From assembly GCF_029227915.1 (NCBI RefSeq), contig NC_079876.1, positions 5,272,001-5,336,000 on the forward strand: a stretch of 64,000 nucleotides of DNA, in the 5' to 3' direction. Position 1 is the stretch's first letter; each line of letters opens with the position of its first letter. The notes under the pieces are model-generated. The model searched no databases. It was not told the DNA's origin and worked only from the letters and a program-made list of their open reading frames with translations. A program made the translations under genes and the position numbers. Shown here piece after piece: positions 1 to 11,140 of the stretch. The stretch comes from Hydractinia symbiolongicarpus (taxonomy: Eukaryota; Cnidaria; Hydrozoa; Anthoathecata; Hydractiniidae).

Positions 1-373
1 AAGCGCTACCACAGAGACCAGTGTAATCGCTAAGTTTTGGCAATCATGTCAAATTAAGGAGAATGTTATTTCTTGGAGTCCAATTGTCTCCTTTATCACA
101 TTTATCAGGTGACAGTCCAAAGTTAGTTCAATTAAGTCCCACAGTCATTCATTTCATAGTTAAGAGCGATGCAACCTAGTAATATTAGAAAAATATTGCT
201 AAATACATGTTGGTACGAATATGTGACCAAACCGTTGTAACTGAAAGGGACTGACACTGTTAGAAAGTCAATGAAATGTAGTTTTTGAAACTGTCGCTCT
301 TTCTTCAGCGCGCGATAACGGATAGGATTGCTCCCACAGTAAAGAATGACTTATTTATCTAAATTTTTAAATG
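1..373. repeat. Reference unit, subtype A (alpha head)
   Basis: First complete unit, used here to number positions. The head at 1-45 has AGCGCT and the alpha signature CAGAGACC plus CTAAGTTTTGG. A conserved segment around 63-80 is followed by CAATTG (81-86). The strongly conserved block at 121-146 contains GTCCCACAGT (136-145). GCGATGCAACCTAG starts at 166. A variable segment at about 195-257 carries ACATGT and GTAC. The conserved block GTTAGAAAGTCAATGAAATG starts at 259. GCGCGC lies near 308. A second copy of the CCCACAGT motif lies at 333-340. The AT-rich tail is at 343-373. Subtype A is marked by CATTCATTTC or CATTCGTTTC, GTTAAGAGCG, and CTGAAAGGGACTGACACTG. Other A units start at 1866, 2964, 6313, 11879, 14117, 15728, 20929, 40541, 42025 and 43510, and repeatedly on to 61728. 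Confidence 0.95.
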
Positions 374-375
374 AA

Positions 376-390
376 GCGCTACCACAGCGC
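376..390. repeat. Short inverted repeat at the beta head
   Basis: GCGCT (376-380) and AGCGC (386-390) are inverted copies around the 5-nt loop ACCAC, directly at the unit start. The arm AGCGC exists only in beta heads (CAGCGCCC). Alpha heads (CAGAGACC) and gamma heads (CAGAGCCC) cannot form it. The feature therefore recurs in every beta unit, about every second unit between 40541 and 59130. It is a small dyad, and whether it has any role is unknown. Confidence 0.6.
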
Positions 391-665
391 CCAGTGTAAT
401 CGCTGAGTTCCGGCAATCACGTCAAATTAAGAAGAATGTTATTTCTTGGAGTCCAATTGTCTCCTTTATCACATTTATCAGGTGACAGTCCAAAGTTAGT
501 TCAATTAAGTCCCACAGTCAATCGTTCCATAGTTAAAAGCGATGCAACCTAGTAATATCACAAAAATATCGCTAAATACATGTTTGTACGAATATGTGAC
601 CTAACCGTTGTAACTCAAACGGCCAGACACCGTTAGAAAGTCAATGAAATGTAGTTTTTGAAACT

Positions 666-685
666 CGCGCTATCTCCTCAGCGCG
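666..685. repeat. Short inverted repeat in the B-subtype tail
   Basis: CGCGCT (666-671) and AGCGCG (680-685) form a 6-bp inverted repeat with an 8-nt loop. In most other subtypes the left arm reads GTCGCT, so only a 4-bp CGCT/AGCG dyad remains. In C-type tails (CAACGCGCG) the right arm is broken. It recurs in B units, for example near 2532, 3627, 5113, 12543 and 21592. A protein or structural role is not shown by the sequence. Confidence 0.55.
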
Positions 686-1865
686 CGATAACGGCTAGGA
701 TTGGTCCCACAGTAAAGAATGACATATTTATCTAAATTTTTAAATGAAGCGCTACCACAGAGACCAGTGTAATCGCTAAGTTTTGGCAATCATATCAAAT
801 TAAGAAGAATGTTATTTCTTGGAGTCCAATTGTCTCCTTTATCACATTTATTAGGTGATAGTCCAAAGTTAGTTCAATTAAGTCCCACAGTCAATAGTTT
901 CATAGTTAAAAGCGATGCAACCTAGTAATATTAGAAAAATATTGCTAAATACATGTTGGTACGAATATGTGACCAAACCGTTGTAACTGGAGGGGACTGA
1001 CACCGTTAGAAAGTCAATGAAATGTAGTTTTTGAAACTGTCGCTATTTCTTCAGCGCGCGATAACGGATAAGATTGGTCCCACAGTAAAGAATGAATTTT
1101 TTATCTTAATTTTCAAATGAAGCGCTACCACAGAGCCCAGTGTAATCGCTGAGTTTCGGCAATCATGTCAGATTAAGAAGAATGTTATTTCTTGGAGTCC
1201 AATTGTCTCCTTTATCACATTTATCAGGTGACAGTCCAAAGTTAGTTCAATTAAGTCCCACAGTCAATCGTTTCATAGTTAAAAGCGATGCAACCTAGTA
1301 ATATTAGAAAAATATCGCTAAATACATGTTTGTACGAATATGTGACCCAACCTTTGTAACACAAACGGACAGACGCCGTTAGAAAGTCAATGAAATGTCG
1401 TTTTTGAAACTGTCGCTATTTCTTCAGCGCGCGATAACGGCTAGGATTGATCCCGCAGTAAAAAATGAATTTTTTATCTTAATTTTTAAATGAAGCGCTA
1501 CCACAGAGCCCAGTGTAATCGCTGAGTTTCGGCAATCATGTCAAATTAAGAAGAATGTTATTTCTTGGAGTCCAATTGTCTCCTTTATCACATTTATCAG
1601 GTGACAGTCCAACTTTAGTTCAATTAAGTCCCACAGTCAATCGTTTCACAGTTAAAAGCGATGCAACCTAGTAATATCAGATAAATATCGCTAAATACAT
1701 GTTGGTACGGATATATGACCCAAACGTTGTAACTCAAACGGACTGACACCGTTAGAAAGTCAATGAAATGTAGTTTTTGAAACTGTCGCTATTTCTTCAA
1801 CGCGCGATATCGCATAGGAATAGTCCCACAGTAAAGAATGACTTAGTTATCTAAGTTTTTAAATG

Positions 1866-2963
1866 AAGCGCTACCACAGAGACCAGTGTAATCGCTAAGT
1901 TTTGGCAATCATGTCAAATTAAGAAGAATGTTATTTCTTGGAGTCCAATTGTCTCCTTTATCACATTTATCAGGTGACAGTCCAAAGTTAGTTCAATTAA
2001 GTCCCACAGTCATTCATTTCATAGTTAAGAGCGATGCAACCTAGTAATATTAGAAAAATATTGCTAAATACATGTTGGTACGAATATGTGACCAAACCGT
2101 TGTAACTGAAAGGGACTGACACTGTTAGAAAGTCAATGAAATGTAGTTTTTGAAACTGTCGCTCTTTCTTCAGCGCGCGATAACGGATAGGATTGCTCCC
2201 ACAGTAAATAATGACTTATTTATCTAAATTTTTAAATGAAGCGCTACCACAGCGCCCAGTGTAATCGCTGAGTTCCGGCAATCACGTCAAATTAAGAAGA
2301 ATGTTATTTCTTGGAGTCCAATTGTCTCCTTTATCACATTTATCAGGTGACAGTCCAAAGTTAGTTCAATTAAGTCCCACAGTCAATCGTTCCATAGTTA
2401 AAAGCGATGCAACCTAGTAATATCACAAAAATATCGCTAAATACATGTTTGTACGAATATGTGACCTAACCGTTGTAACTCAAACGGCCAGACACCGTTA
2501 GAAAGTCAATGAAATGTAGTTTTTGAAACTCGCGCTATCTCCTCAGCGCGCAATAACGGCTAGGATTGGTCCCACAGTAAAGAATGACATATTTATCTAA
2601 ATTTTTAAATGAAGCGCTACCACAGAGACCAGAGTAATCGCTAATTTTGGCAATCATGTCAAATTAAGAAGAATGTTATTTCTTGGAGTCCAATTGTCTC
2701 CTTTATCACATTTATTAGGTGACAGTCCAAAGTTAGTTCAATTAAGTCCCACAGTCAATAGTTTCATAGTTAAAAGCGATGCAACCTAGTAGTATTAGAA
2801 AAATATTGCTAAATACATGTTGGTACGAATATGGAGGGGACTGACACCGTTAGAAAGTCAATGAAATGTAGTTTTTGAAACTGTCGCTATTTCTTCAACG
2901 CGCGATATCGCATAGGAATAGTCCCACAGTAAAGAATGACTTAGTTATCTAAGTTTTTAAATG
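1866..2963. repeat. Trimer A-B-C, first of two tandem copies
   Basis: Units at 1866, 2239 and 2612 are repeated directly at 2964, 3337 and 3710. Both sets share private markers: CAGTAAATAATG in the A tail, CAGCGCGCAATAACGG in the B tail, and CCAGAGTAATCGCTAATTTTG at the C head. The second copy of the long block (6313-7424) has the trimer once. Offset is 1098 bp. The C unit here is 352 bp because 20 bp are missing at 2833. Confidence 0.9.
2612..2963. repeat. Shortened unit with a 20-bp internal deletion
   Basis: Near 2833 the sequence passes from GTACGAATATG straight to GAGGGGACTG. The sister units at 3710 and 7059 have 20 extra bases there, running from TGACCAAACC to TGTAACTG. A 2-bp TG is present at both edges of the lost segment, so the deletion could have used microhomology or slippage. 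One further base is missing in the head (CTAATTTTGG), a change shared with the sister units. Confidence 0.9.
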
Positions 2964-4075
2964 AAGCGCTACCACAGAGACCAGTGTAATCGCTAAGTTT
3001 TGGCAATCATGTCAAATTAAGAAGAATGTTATTTCTTGGAGTCCAATTGTCTCCTTTATCACATTTATCAGGTGACAGTCCAAAGTTAGTTCAATTAAGT
3101 CCCACAGTCATTCATTTCATAGTTAAGAGCGATGCAACCTAGTAATATTAGAAAAATATTGCTAAATACATGTTGGTACGAATATGTGACCAAACCGTTG
3201 TAACTGAAAGGGACTGACACTGTTAGAAAGTCAATGAAATGTAGTTTTTGAAACTGTCGCTCTTTCTTCAGCGCGCGATAACGGATAGGATTGCTCCCAC
3301 AGTAAATAATGACTTATTTATCTAAATTTTTAAATGAAGCGCTACCACAGCGCCCAGTGTAATCGCTGAGTTCCGGCAATCACGTCAAATTAAGAAGAAT
3401 GTTATTTCTTGGAGTCCAATTGTCTCCTTTATCACATTTATCAGGTGACAGTCCAAAGTTAGTTCAATTAAGTCCCACAGTCAATCGTTCCATAGTTAAA
3501 AGCGATGCAACCTAGTAATATCACAAAAATATCGCTAAATACATGTTTGTACGAATATGTGACCTAACCGTTGTAACTCAAACGGCCAGACACCGTTAGA
3601 AAGTCAATGAAATGTAGTTTTTGAAACTCGCGCTATCTCCTCAGCGCGCAATAACGGCTAGGATTGGTCCCACAGTAAAGAATGACATATTTATCTAAAT
3701 TTTTAAATGAAGCGCTACCACAGAGACCAGAGTAATCGCTAATTTTGGCAATCATGTCAAATTAAGAAGAATGTTATTTCTTGGAGTCCAATTGTCTCCT
3801 TTATCACATTTATTAGGTGACAGTCCAAAGTTAGTTCAATTAAGTCCCACAGTCAATAGTTTCATAGTTAAAAGCGATGCAACCTAGTAGTATTAGAAAA
3901 ATATTGCTAAATACATGTTGGTACGAATATGTGACCAAACCGTTGTAACTGGAGGGGACTGACACCGTTAGAAAGTCAATGAAATGTAGTTTTTGAAACT
4001 GTCGCTATTTCTTCAACGCGCGATAACGCATAGGATTAGTCCCACAGTAAAGAATGACTTAGTTATCTAAGTTTT
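2964..4075. repeat. Trimer A-B-C, second tandem copy
   Basis: Units at 2964, 3337 and 3710 match the trimer at 1866-2963. The copy keeps the 20 bp missing from the first. Its C unit ends with the 7-bp-deleted tail (GTTTTAGCGC), giving 365 bp, and is followed by a D unit at 4076, exactly as in the second long block at 7059-7425. Confidence 0.88.
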
Positions 4076-4447
4076 AGCGCTACCACAGCGCCCAGTGTAA
4101 TCGCTGAGTTCCGGCAATCACGTCAAGTTAAGAAGAATGTTATTTCTTGGAGTCCATTTGTCTCCTTTATCACATTTATCAGGTGACAGTCCAAAGTTAG
4201 TTCAATTAAGTCCCACAGTCAATCGTTTCATAGTTAAAAGCGATGCAACCTTGTAATATCACAAAAATATCGCTTAATACATGTTTGTACGAATATGTGA
4301 CCCAACCTTTGTAACACAAACGGACAGACGCCGTTAGAAAGTCAATGAAATGTAGTTTTTGAAACTGTCGCTATTTCTTCAACGCGCGATATCGCATAGG
4401 AATAGTCCCACAGTAAAGAATGACTTATTTATCTAAATTTTTAAATG

Positions 4448-7424
4448 AAGCGCTACCACAGAGACCAGTGTAATCGCTAAGTTTTGGCAATCATGTCAAA
4501 TTAAGGAGAATGTTATTTCTTGGAGTCCAATTGTCTCCTTTATCACATTTATCAGGTGACAGTCCAAAGTTAGTTCAATTAAGTCCCACAGTCATTCATT
4601 TCATAGTTAAGAGCGATGCAACCTAGTAATATTAGAAAAATATCGCTAAATACATGTTTGTACGAATATGTGACCTAACCGTTGTAACTCAAACGGCCAG
4701 ACACCGTTAGAAAGTCAATGAAATGTAGTTTTTGAAACTGTCGCTCTTTCTTCAGCGCGCGATAACGGATAGGATTGCTCCCACAGTAAAGAATGACTTA
4801 TTTATCTAAATTTTTAAATGAAGCGCTACCACAGCGCCCAGTGTAATCGCTGAGTTCCGGCAATCACGTCAAATTAAGAAGAATGTTATTTCTTGGAGTC
4901 CAATTGTCTCCTTTATCACATTTATCAGGTGACAGTCCAAAGTTAGTTCAATTAAGTCCCACAGTCAATCGTTCCATAGTTAAAAGCGATGCAACCTAGT
5001 AATATCACAAAAATATCGCTAAATACATGTTTGTACGAATATGTGACCTAACCGTTGTAACTCAAACGGCCAGACACCGTTAGAAAGTCAATGAAATGTA
5101 GTTTTTGAAACTCGCGCTATCTCCTCAGCGCGCGATAACGGCTAGGATTGGTCCCACAGTAAAGAATGACATATTTATCTAAATTTTTAAATGAAGCGCT
5201 ACCACAGAGACCAGTGTAATCGCTAAGTTTTGGCAATCATATCAAATTAAGAAGAATGTTATTTCTTGGAGTCCAATTGTCTCCTTTATCACATTTATTA
5301 GGTGATAGTCCAAAGTTAGTTCAATTAAGTCCCACAGTCAATAGTTTCATAGTTAAAAGCGATGCAACCTAGTAATATTAGAAAAATATTGCTAAATACA
5401 TGTTGGTACGAATATGTGACCAAACCGTTGTAACTGGAGGGGACTGACACCGTTAGAAAGTCAATGAAATGTAGTTTTTGAAACTGTCGCTATTTCTTCA
5501 GCGCGCGATAACGGATAAGATTGGTCCCACAGTAAAGAATGAATTTTTTATCTTAATTTTCAAATGAAGCGCTACCACAGAGCCCAGTGTAATCGCTGAG
5601 TTTCGGCAATCATGTCAGATTAAGAAGAATGTTATTTCTTGGAGTCCAATTGTCTCCTTTATCACATTTATCAGGTGACAGTCCAAAGTTAGTTCAATTA
5701 AGTCCCACAGTCAATCGTTTCATAGTTAAAAGCGATGCAACCTAGTAATATTAGAAAAATATCGCTAAATACATGTTTGTACGAATATGTGACCCAACCT
5801 TTGTAACACAAACGGACAGACGCCGTTAGAAAGTCAATGAAATGTCGTTTTTGAAACTGTCGCTATTTCTTCAGCGCGCGATAACGGCTAGGATTGATCC
5901 CGCAGTAAAAAATGAATTTTTTATCTTAATTTTTAAATGAAGCGCTACCACAGAGCCCAGTGTAATCGCTGAGTTTCGGCAATCATGTCAAATTAAGAAG
6001 AATGTTATTTCTTGGAGTCCAATTGTCTCCTTTATCACATTTATCAGGTGACAGTCCAACTTTAGTTCAATTAAGTCCCACAGTCAATCGTTTCACAGTT
6101 AAAAGCGATGCAACCTAGTAATATCAGATAAATATCGCTAAATACATGTTGGTACGGATATATGACCCAAACGTTGTAACTCAAACGGACTGACACCGTT
6201 AGAAAGTCAATGAAATGTAGTTTTTGAAACTGTCGCTATTTCTTCAACGCGCGATATCGCATAGGAATAGTCCCACAGTAAAGAATGACTTAGTTATCTA
6301 AGTTTTTAAATGAAGCGCTACCACAGAGACCAGTGTAATCGCTAAGTTTTGGCAATCATGTCAAATTAAGAAGAATGTTATTTCTTGGAGTCCAATTGTC
6401 TCCTTTATCACATTTATCAGGTGACAGTCCAAAGTTAGTTCAATTAAGTCCCACAGTCATTCATTTCATAGTTAAGAGCGATGCAACCTAGTAATATTAG
6501 AAAAATATTGCTAAATACATGTTGGTACGAATATGTGACCAAACCGTTGTAACTGAAAGGGACTGACACTGTTAGAAAGTCAATGAAATGTAGTTTTTGA
6601 AACTGTCGCTCTTTCTTCAGCGCGCGATAACGGATAGGATTGCTCCCACAGTAAATAATGACTTATTTATCTAAATTTTTAAATGAAGCGCTACCACAGC
6701 GCCCAGTGTAATCGCTGAGTTCCGGCAATCACGTCAAATTAAGAAGAATGTTATTTCTTGGAGTCCAATTGTCTCCTTTATCACATTTATCAGGTGACAG
6801 TCCAAAGTTAGTTCAATTAAGTCCCACAGTCAATCGTTCCATAGTTAAAAGCGATGCAACCTAGTAATATCACAAAAATATCGCTAAATACATGTTTGTA
6901 CGAATATGTGACCTAACCGTTGTAACTCAAACGGCCAGACACCGTTAGAAAGTCAATGAAATGTAGTTTTTGAAACTCGCGCTATCTCCTCAGCGCGCAA
7001 TAACGGCTAGGATTGGTCCCACAGTAAAGAATGACATATTTATCTAAATTTTTAAATGAAGCGCTACCACAGAGACCAGAGTAATCGCTAATTTTGGCAA
7101 TCATGTCAAATTAAGAAGAATGTTATTTCTTGGAGTCCAATTGTCTCCTTTATCACATTTATTAGGTGACAGTCCAAAGTTAGTTCAATTAAGTCCCACA
7201 GTCAATAGTTTCATAGTTAAAAGCGATGCAACCTAGTAGTATTAGAAAAATATTGCTAAATACATGTTGGTACGAATATGTGACCAAACCGTTGTAACTG
7301 GAGGGGACTGACACCGTTAGAAAGTCAATGAAATGTAGTTTTTGAAACTGTCGCTATTTCTTCAACGCGCGATAATGCATAGGATTAGTCCCACAGTAAA
7401 GAATGACTTAGTTATCTAAGTTTT
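4448..7424. repeat. Long block, second copy (8 units)
   Basis: Units start at 4448 (A with a B-type patch), 4821 (B), 5194 (C front, P-type tail), 5567 (N), 5940 (M), 6313 (A), 6686 (B) and 7059 (C), followed by D at 7425. From about 4740 to 7279 I see no difference from 293-2832 at offset 4447. This includes rare markers such as ATCATATCAAATT and TTAGGTGATAG near 5237 and 5301. The long match indicates a recent segmental duplication within the array. Confidence 0.85.
4644..4706. repeat. Gene-conversion-like B patch inside an A unit
   Basis: The unit at 4448 has an A head and an A tail (CTGTCGCTCTTTCTTCAG, GGATTGCTCCC). Its middle reads TATCGCTAAATACATGTTTG, CCTAACCG and ACGGCCAGACACCG, which are B markers found in the next unit. 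The corresponding unit at position 1 is A throughout. The patch is at least 63 bp, bounded by sequence common to both types. Its simplest reading is a short conversion tract from a neighbouring B unit. Confidence 0.8.
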
Positions 7425-9282
7425 AGCGCTACCACAGCGCCCAGTGTAATCGCTGAGTTCCGGCAATCACGTCAAGTTAAGAAGAATGTTATTTCTTGGA
7501 GTCCATTTGTCTCCTTTATCACATTTATCAGGTGACAGTCCAAAGTTAGTTCAATTAAGTCCCACAGTCAATCGTTTCATAGTTAAAAGCGATGCAACCT
7601 TGTAATATCACAAAAATATCGCTTAATACATGTTTGTACGAATATGTGACCTAACCGTTGTAACTCAAACGGACAGACACCGTTAGAAAGTCAATGAAAT
7701 GTAGTTTTTGAAACTGTCGCTATTTCTTCAGCGCGCGATAACGGCTAGGATTGGTCCCACAGTAAAGAATGACATATTTATCTAAATTTTTAAATGAAGC
7801 GCTACCACAGAGACCAGTGTAATCGCTAAGTTTTGGCAATCATGTCTAATTAAGAAGAATGTTATTTCTTGGAGTCCAATTGTCTCCTTTATCACATTTA
7901 TTAGGTGACAGTCCAAAGTTAGTTCAATTAAGTCCCACAGTCAATCGTTTCATAGTTAAAAGCGATGCAACCTAGTAATATTAGAAAAATATTGCTAAAT
8001 ACATGTTGGTACGAATATGTGACCAAACCGTTGTAACTGGAGGGGACTGACACCGTTAGAAAGTCAATGAAATGTAGTTTTTAAAACTGTCGCTATTTCT
8101 TCAGCGCGCGATAACGGCTAGGATTGGTCCCGCAATAAAAAATGACTTTTTTTTCTTAATTTTTAAATGAAGCGCTACCACAAAGCCCAGTGTAATCGCT
8201 GAGTTTCGGCAATCATGTCAAATTAAGAAGAATGTTATTTCTTGGAGTCCAATTGTCTCTTTTATCACATTTATCAGGTGACAGTCCAAAGTTAGTTCAA
8301 TTAAGTCCCACAGTCAATCGTTTCAGAGTTAAAAGCTATGCAACCTAGTAATATCAGAAAAATATCGCTAAATACATGTTTGTACGAATATGTGACTCAA
8401 CCGTTGTAACACAAACGGACTGACACCGTTAGAAAGTCAATGAAATGTAGTTTTTGAAATTGTCGCTATTTCTTCAGCGCGCGATAACGGATAGGATTGG
8501 TCCCACAGTAAAGAATGAATTTTTTATCTTAATTTTCAAATGAAGCGCTACCACAGAGCCCAGTGTAATCGCTGAGTTTCGGCAATCATGTCAGATTAAG
8601 AAGATTGTTATTTCTTGGAGTCCAATTGCCTCCTTTATCACATTTATCAGGTGACAGTCCAAAGTTAGTTCAATTAAGTCCCACAGTCAATCGTTTCATA
8701 GTTAAAAGCGATGCAACCTAGTAATATTAGAAAAATATCGCTAAATACATGTTTGTACGAATATGTGACCCAACCATTGTAACACAAACGGACAGACGCC
8801 GTTAGAAAGTCAATGAAATGTCGTTTTTGAAACTGTCGCTATTTCTTCAGCGTGCGATAACGGCTAGGATTGGTCCCGCAGTAAAAAATGAATTTTTTAT
8901 CTTAATTTTTAAATGAAGCGCTACCACAGAGCCCAGTGTAATCGCTGAGTTTCGGCAATCATGTCAAATTAAGAAAAATGTTATTTCTTGGAGTCCAATT
9001 GTCTCCTTTATCACATTTATCAGGTGACAGTCCAACTTTAGTTCAATTAAGTCCCACAGTCAATCGTTTCATAGTTAAAAGCGATGCAACCTAGTAATAT
9101 TAGAAAAATATCGCTAAATACATGTTTGTACGAATATGTGACCCAACCTTTGTAACACAAACGGACAGACGCCGTTAGAAAGTCAATGAAATGTAGTTTT
9201 TGAAACTGTCGCTATTTCTTCAACGCGCGATAACGCATAGGATTAGTCCCACAGTAAAGAATGACTTAGTTATCTAAGTTTT
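7425..9282. repeat. Higher-order repeat D-T-P-N-M (lacks Q)
   Basis: Units start at 7425 (D), 7797 (T front, Q tail), 8170 (P), 8543 (N) and 8916 (M); length 1858 bp. D has CACGTCAAGTTAAG and GTCCATTTGTCTCC. T has CATGTCTAATTAAG. P has CACAAAGCCC and CAGAGTTAAAAG. N has GTCAGATTAAG. M has CCAACTTTAG. The 7797 unit begins as T but ends with the Q tail (TTTTTAAAACTG, GTCCCGCAATAAAAAATGAC), so the Q unit seen at 17213 has been lost by a crossover between T and Q. Confidence 0.85.
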
Positions 9283-11140
9283 AGCGCTACCACAGCGCCC
9301 AGCGTAATGGCTGAGTTCCGGCAATCACGTCAAGTTAAGAAGAATGTTATTTCTTGGAGTCCATTTGTCTCCTTTATCACATTTATCAGGTGACAGTCCA
9401 AAGTTAGTTCAATTAAGTCCCACAGTCAATCGTTTCATAGTTAAAAGCGATGCAACCTTGTAATATCACAAAAATATCGCTTAATACATGTTTGTACGAA
9501 TATGTGACCTAACCGTTGTAACTCAAACGGACAGACACCGTTAGAAAGTCAATGAAATGTAGTTTTTGAAACTGTCGCTATTTCTTCAGCGCGCGATAAC
9601 GGCTAGGATTGGTCCCACAGTAAAGAATGACATATTTATCTAAATTTTTAAATGAAGCGCTACCACAGAGACCAGTGTAATCGCTAAGTTTTGGCAATCA
9701 TGTCTAATTAAGAAGAATGTTATTTCTTGGAGTCCAATTGTCTCCTTTATCACATTTATTAGGTGACAGTCCAAAGTTAGTTCAATTAAGTCCCACAGTT
9801 AATCGTTTCATAGTTAAAAGCGATGCAACCTAGTAATATTAGAAAAATATTGCTAAATACATGTTGGTACGAATATGTGACCAAACCGTTGTAACTGGAG
9901 GGGACTGACACCGTTAGAAAGTCAATGAAATGTAGTTTTTGAAATTGTCGCTATTTCTTCAGCGCGCGATAACGGATAGGATTGGTCCCACAGTAAAAAA
10001 TGACTTATTTATCTATATTTTTAAATGAATCGCTACCACAGCGCCCAGTGTAATCGCTGAGTTCCGGCAATCACGTCAAATTAAGAAGAATGTTACTTCT
10101 TGGAGTCCAATTGTCTTATTTATCACATTTATCAGGTCACAGTCCAAAGTTAGTTCAATTAAGTCCCACAGTCAATCGTTTCACTGTTAAAAGCGATGCA
10201 ACCTAGTAATATCAGATAAATATCGCTAAATACATGTTGGTACGGATATGTGACCCAAACGTTGTAACTCAAACGGACTGACACCGTTAGAAAGTCAATG
10301 AAATGTAGTTTTTAAAACTGTCGCTATTTCTTCATCGCGCGATAACGGCTAGGATTGGTCCCGCAATAAAAAATGACTTTTTTATCTTAATTTTTAAATG
10401 AAGCGCTACCACAAAGCCCAGTGTAATCGCTGAGTTTCGGCAATCATGTCAAATTAAGAAGAATGTTATTTCTTGGAGTCCAATTGTCTCCTTTATCACA
10501 TTTATCAGGTGACAGTCCAAAGTTAGTTCAATTAAGTCCCACAGTCAATCGTTTCAGAGTTAAAAGCGATGCAACCTAGTAATATCAGAAAAATATCGCT
10601 AAATACATGTTTGTACGAATATGTGACCCAACCTTTGTAACACAAACGGACAGACGCCGTTAGAAAGTCAATGAAATGTCGTTTTTGAAACTGTCGCTAT
10701 TTCTTCAGCGCGCGATAACGGCTAGGATTGGTCCCGCAGTAAAAAATGAATTTTTTATCCTAATTTTTAAATGAAGCGCTACCACAGAGCCCAGTGTAAT
10801 CGCTGAGTTTCGGCAATCATGTCAAATTAAGAAGAATGTTATTTCTTGGAGTCCAATTGTCTCCTTTATCACATTTATCAGGTGACAGTCCAACTTTAGT
10901 TCAATTAAGTCCCACAGTCAATCGTTTCACAGTTAAAAGCGATGCAACCTAGTAATATCAGATAAATATCGCTAAATACATGTTGGTACGGATATATGAC
11001 CCAAACGTTGTAACTCAAACGGACTGACACCGTTAGAAAGTCAATGAAATGTAGTTTTTGAAACTGTCGCTATTTCTTCAACGCGCGATAACGCATAGGA
11101 ATAGTCCCACAGTAAAGAATGACTTAGTTATCTAAGTTTT
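9283..11140. repeat. Higher-order repeat D-T-Q-P-M (lacks N)
   Basis: Units start at 9283 (D), 9655 (T), 10028 (Q, beginning AATCGC), 10401 (P front, N tail) and 10774 (M); length 1858 bp. The 10401 unit has the P head CACAAAGCCC. From about 10625 it carries N markers (ACCCAACCTTTG, CAGACGCCG, GTCGTTTTTG). N as a separate unit is absent and its tail is fused to P. Single-base changes such as CCAGCGTAATGG at 9299 are private to this copy. Confidence 0.85.

Larger units (their letters stand above)
374..746. repeat. Reference unit, subtype B (beta head, hairpin-bearing)
   Basis: Subtype B has the beta head (CAGCGCCC, CTGAGTTCCGG, ATCACG), CGTTCCATAG, TCACAAAAATATCGC, ACGGCCAGACACCG and a distinctive tail with ACTCGCGCTATCTCCTCAG and GACATATTTATCTAAA. 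It normally follows an A unit: 374, 2239, 3337, 4821, 6686, 12252, 21302, 40913, 42398, 44631, 46116, 48349, 49841, 52073, 53564 and 56534. Two short inverted repeats are visible in it and are listed separately. Confidence 0.9.
1..4447. repeat. Long block, 12 units (first copy)
   Basis: Units start at 1 (A), 374 (B), 747 (C front with a P-type tail), 1120 (N), 1493 (M), 1866 (A), 2239 (B), 2612 (C, shortened), 2964 (A), 3337 (B), 3710 (C) and 4076 (D). The order continues at 4448 with a second copy of the same series at an offset of 4447 bp. N and M units are recognised by GTCAGATTAAG and by CCAACTTTAG with CACAGTTAAAAG, respectively. They carry the GAATTTTTTATCTTAATTT tail that is missing from the 40.5-64 kb part. 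The block includes an internal trimer duplication, so it is effectively a nonamer plus an extra trimer. Confidence 0.85.

Noticed and set aside
250-272. Hammerhead-ribozyme-like CTGA...GAAAGTC in the conserved part of the unit
   Set aside because: Some satellites encode hammerheads, and CTGACACTGTTAGAAAGTC is suggestive. The required CTGANGA core is absent, and the CTGA is lost in units reading CCAGACACCG or CAGACACCG, while GAAAGTC stays.
8143-8155. T-rich run in the tail near 8150 as a terminator
   Set aside because: It is a one-copy length variant of the TTTTTTATCTTAAT tail, with no transcription unit nearby.
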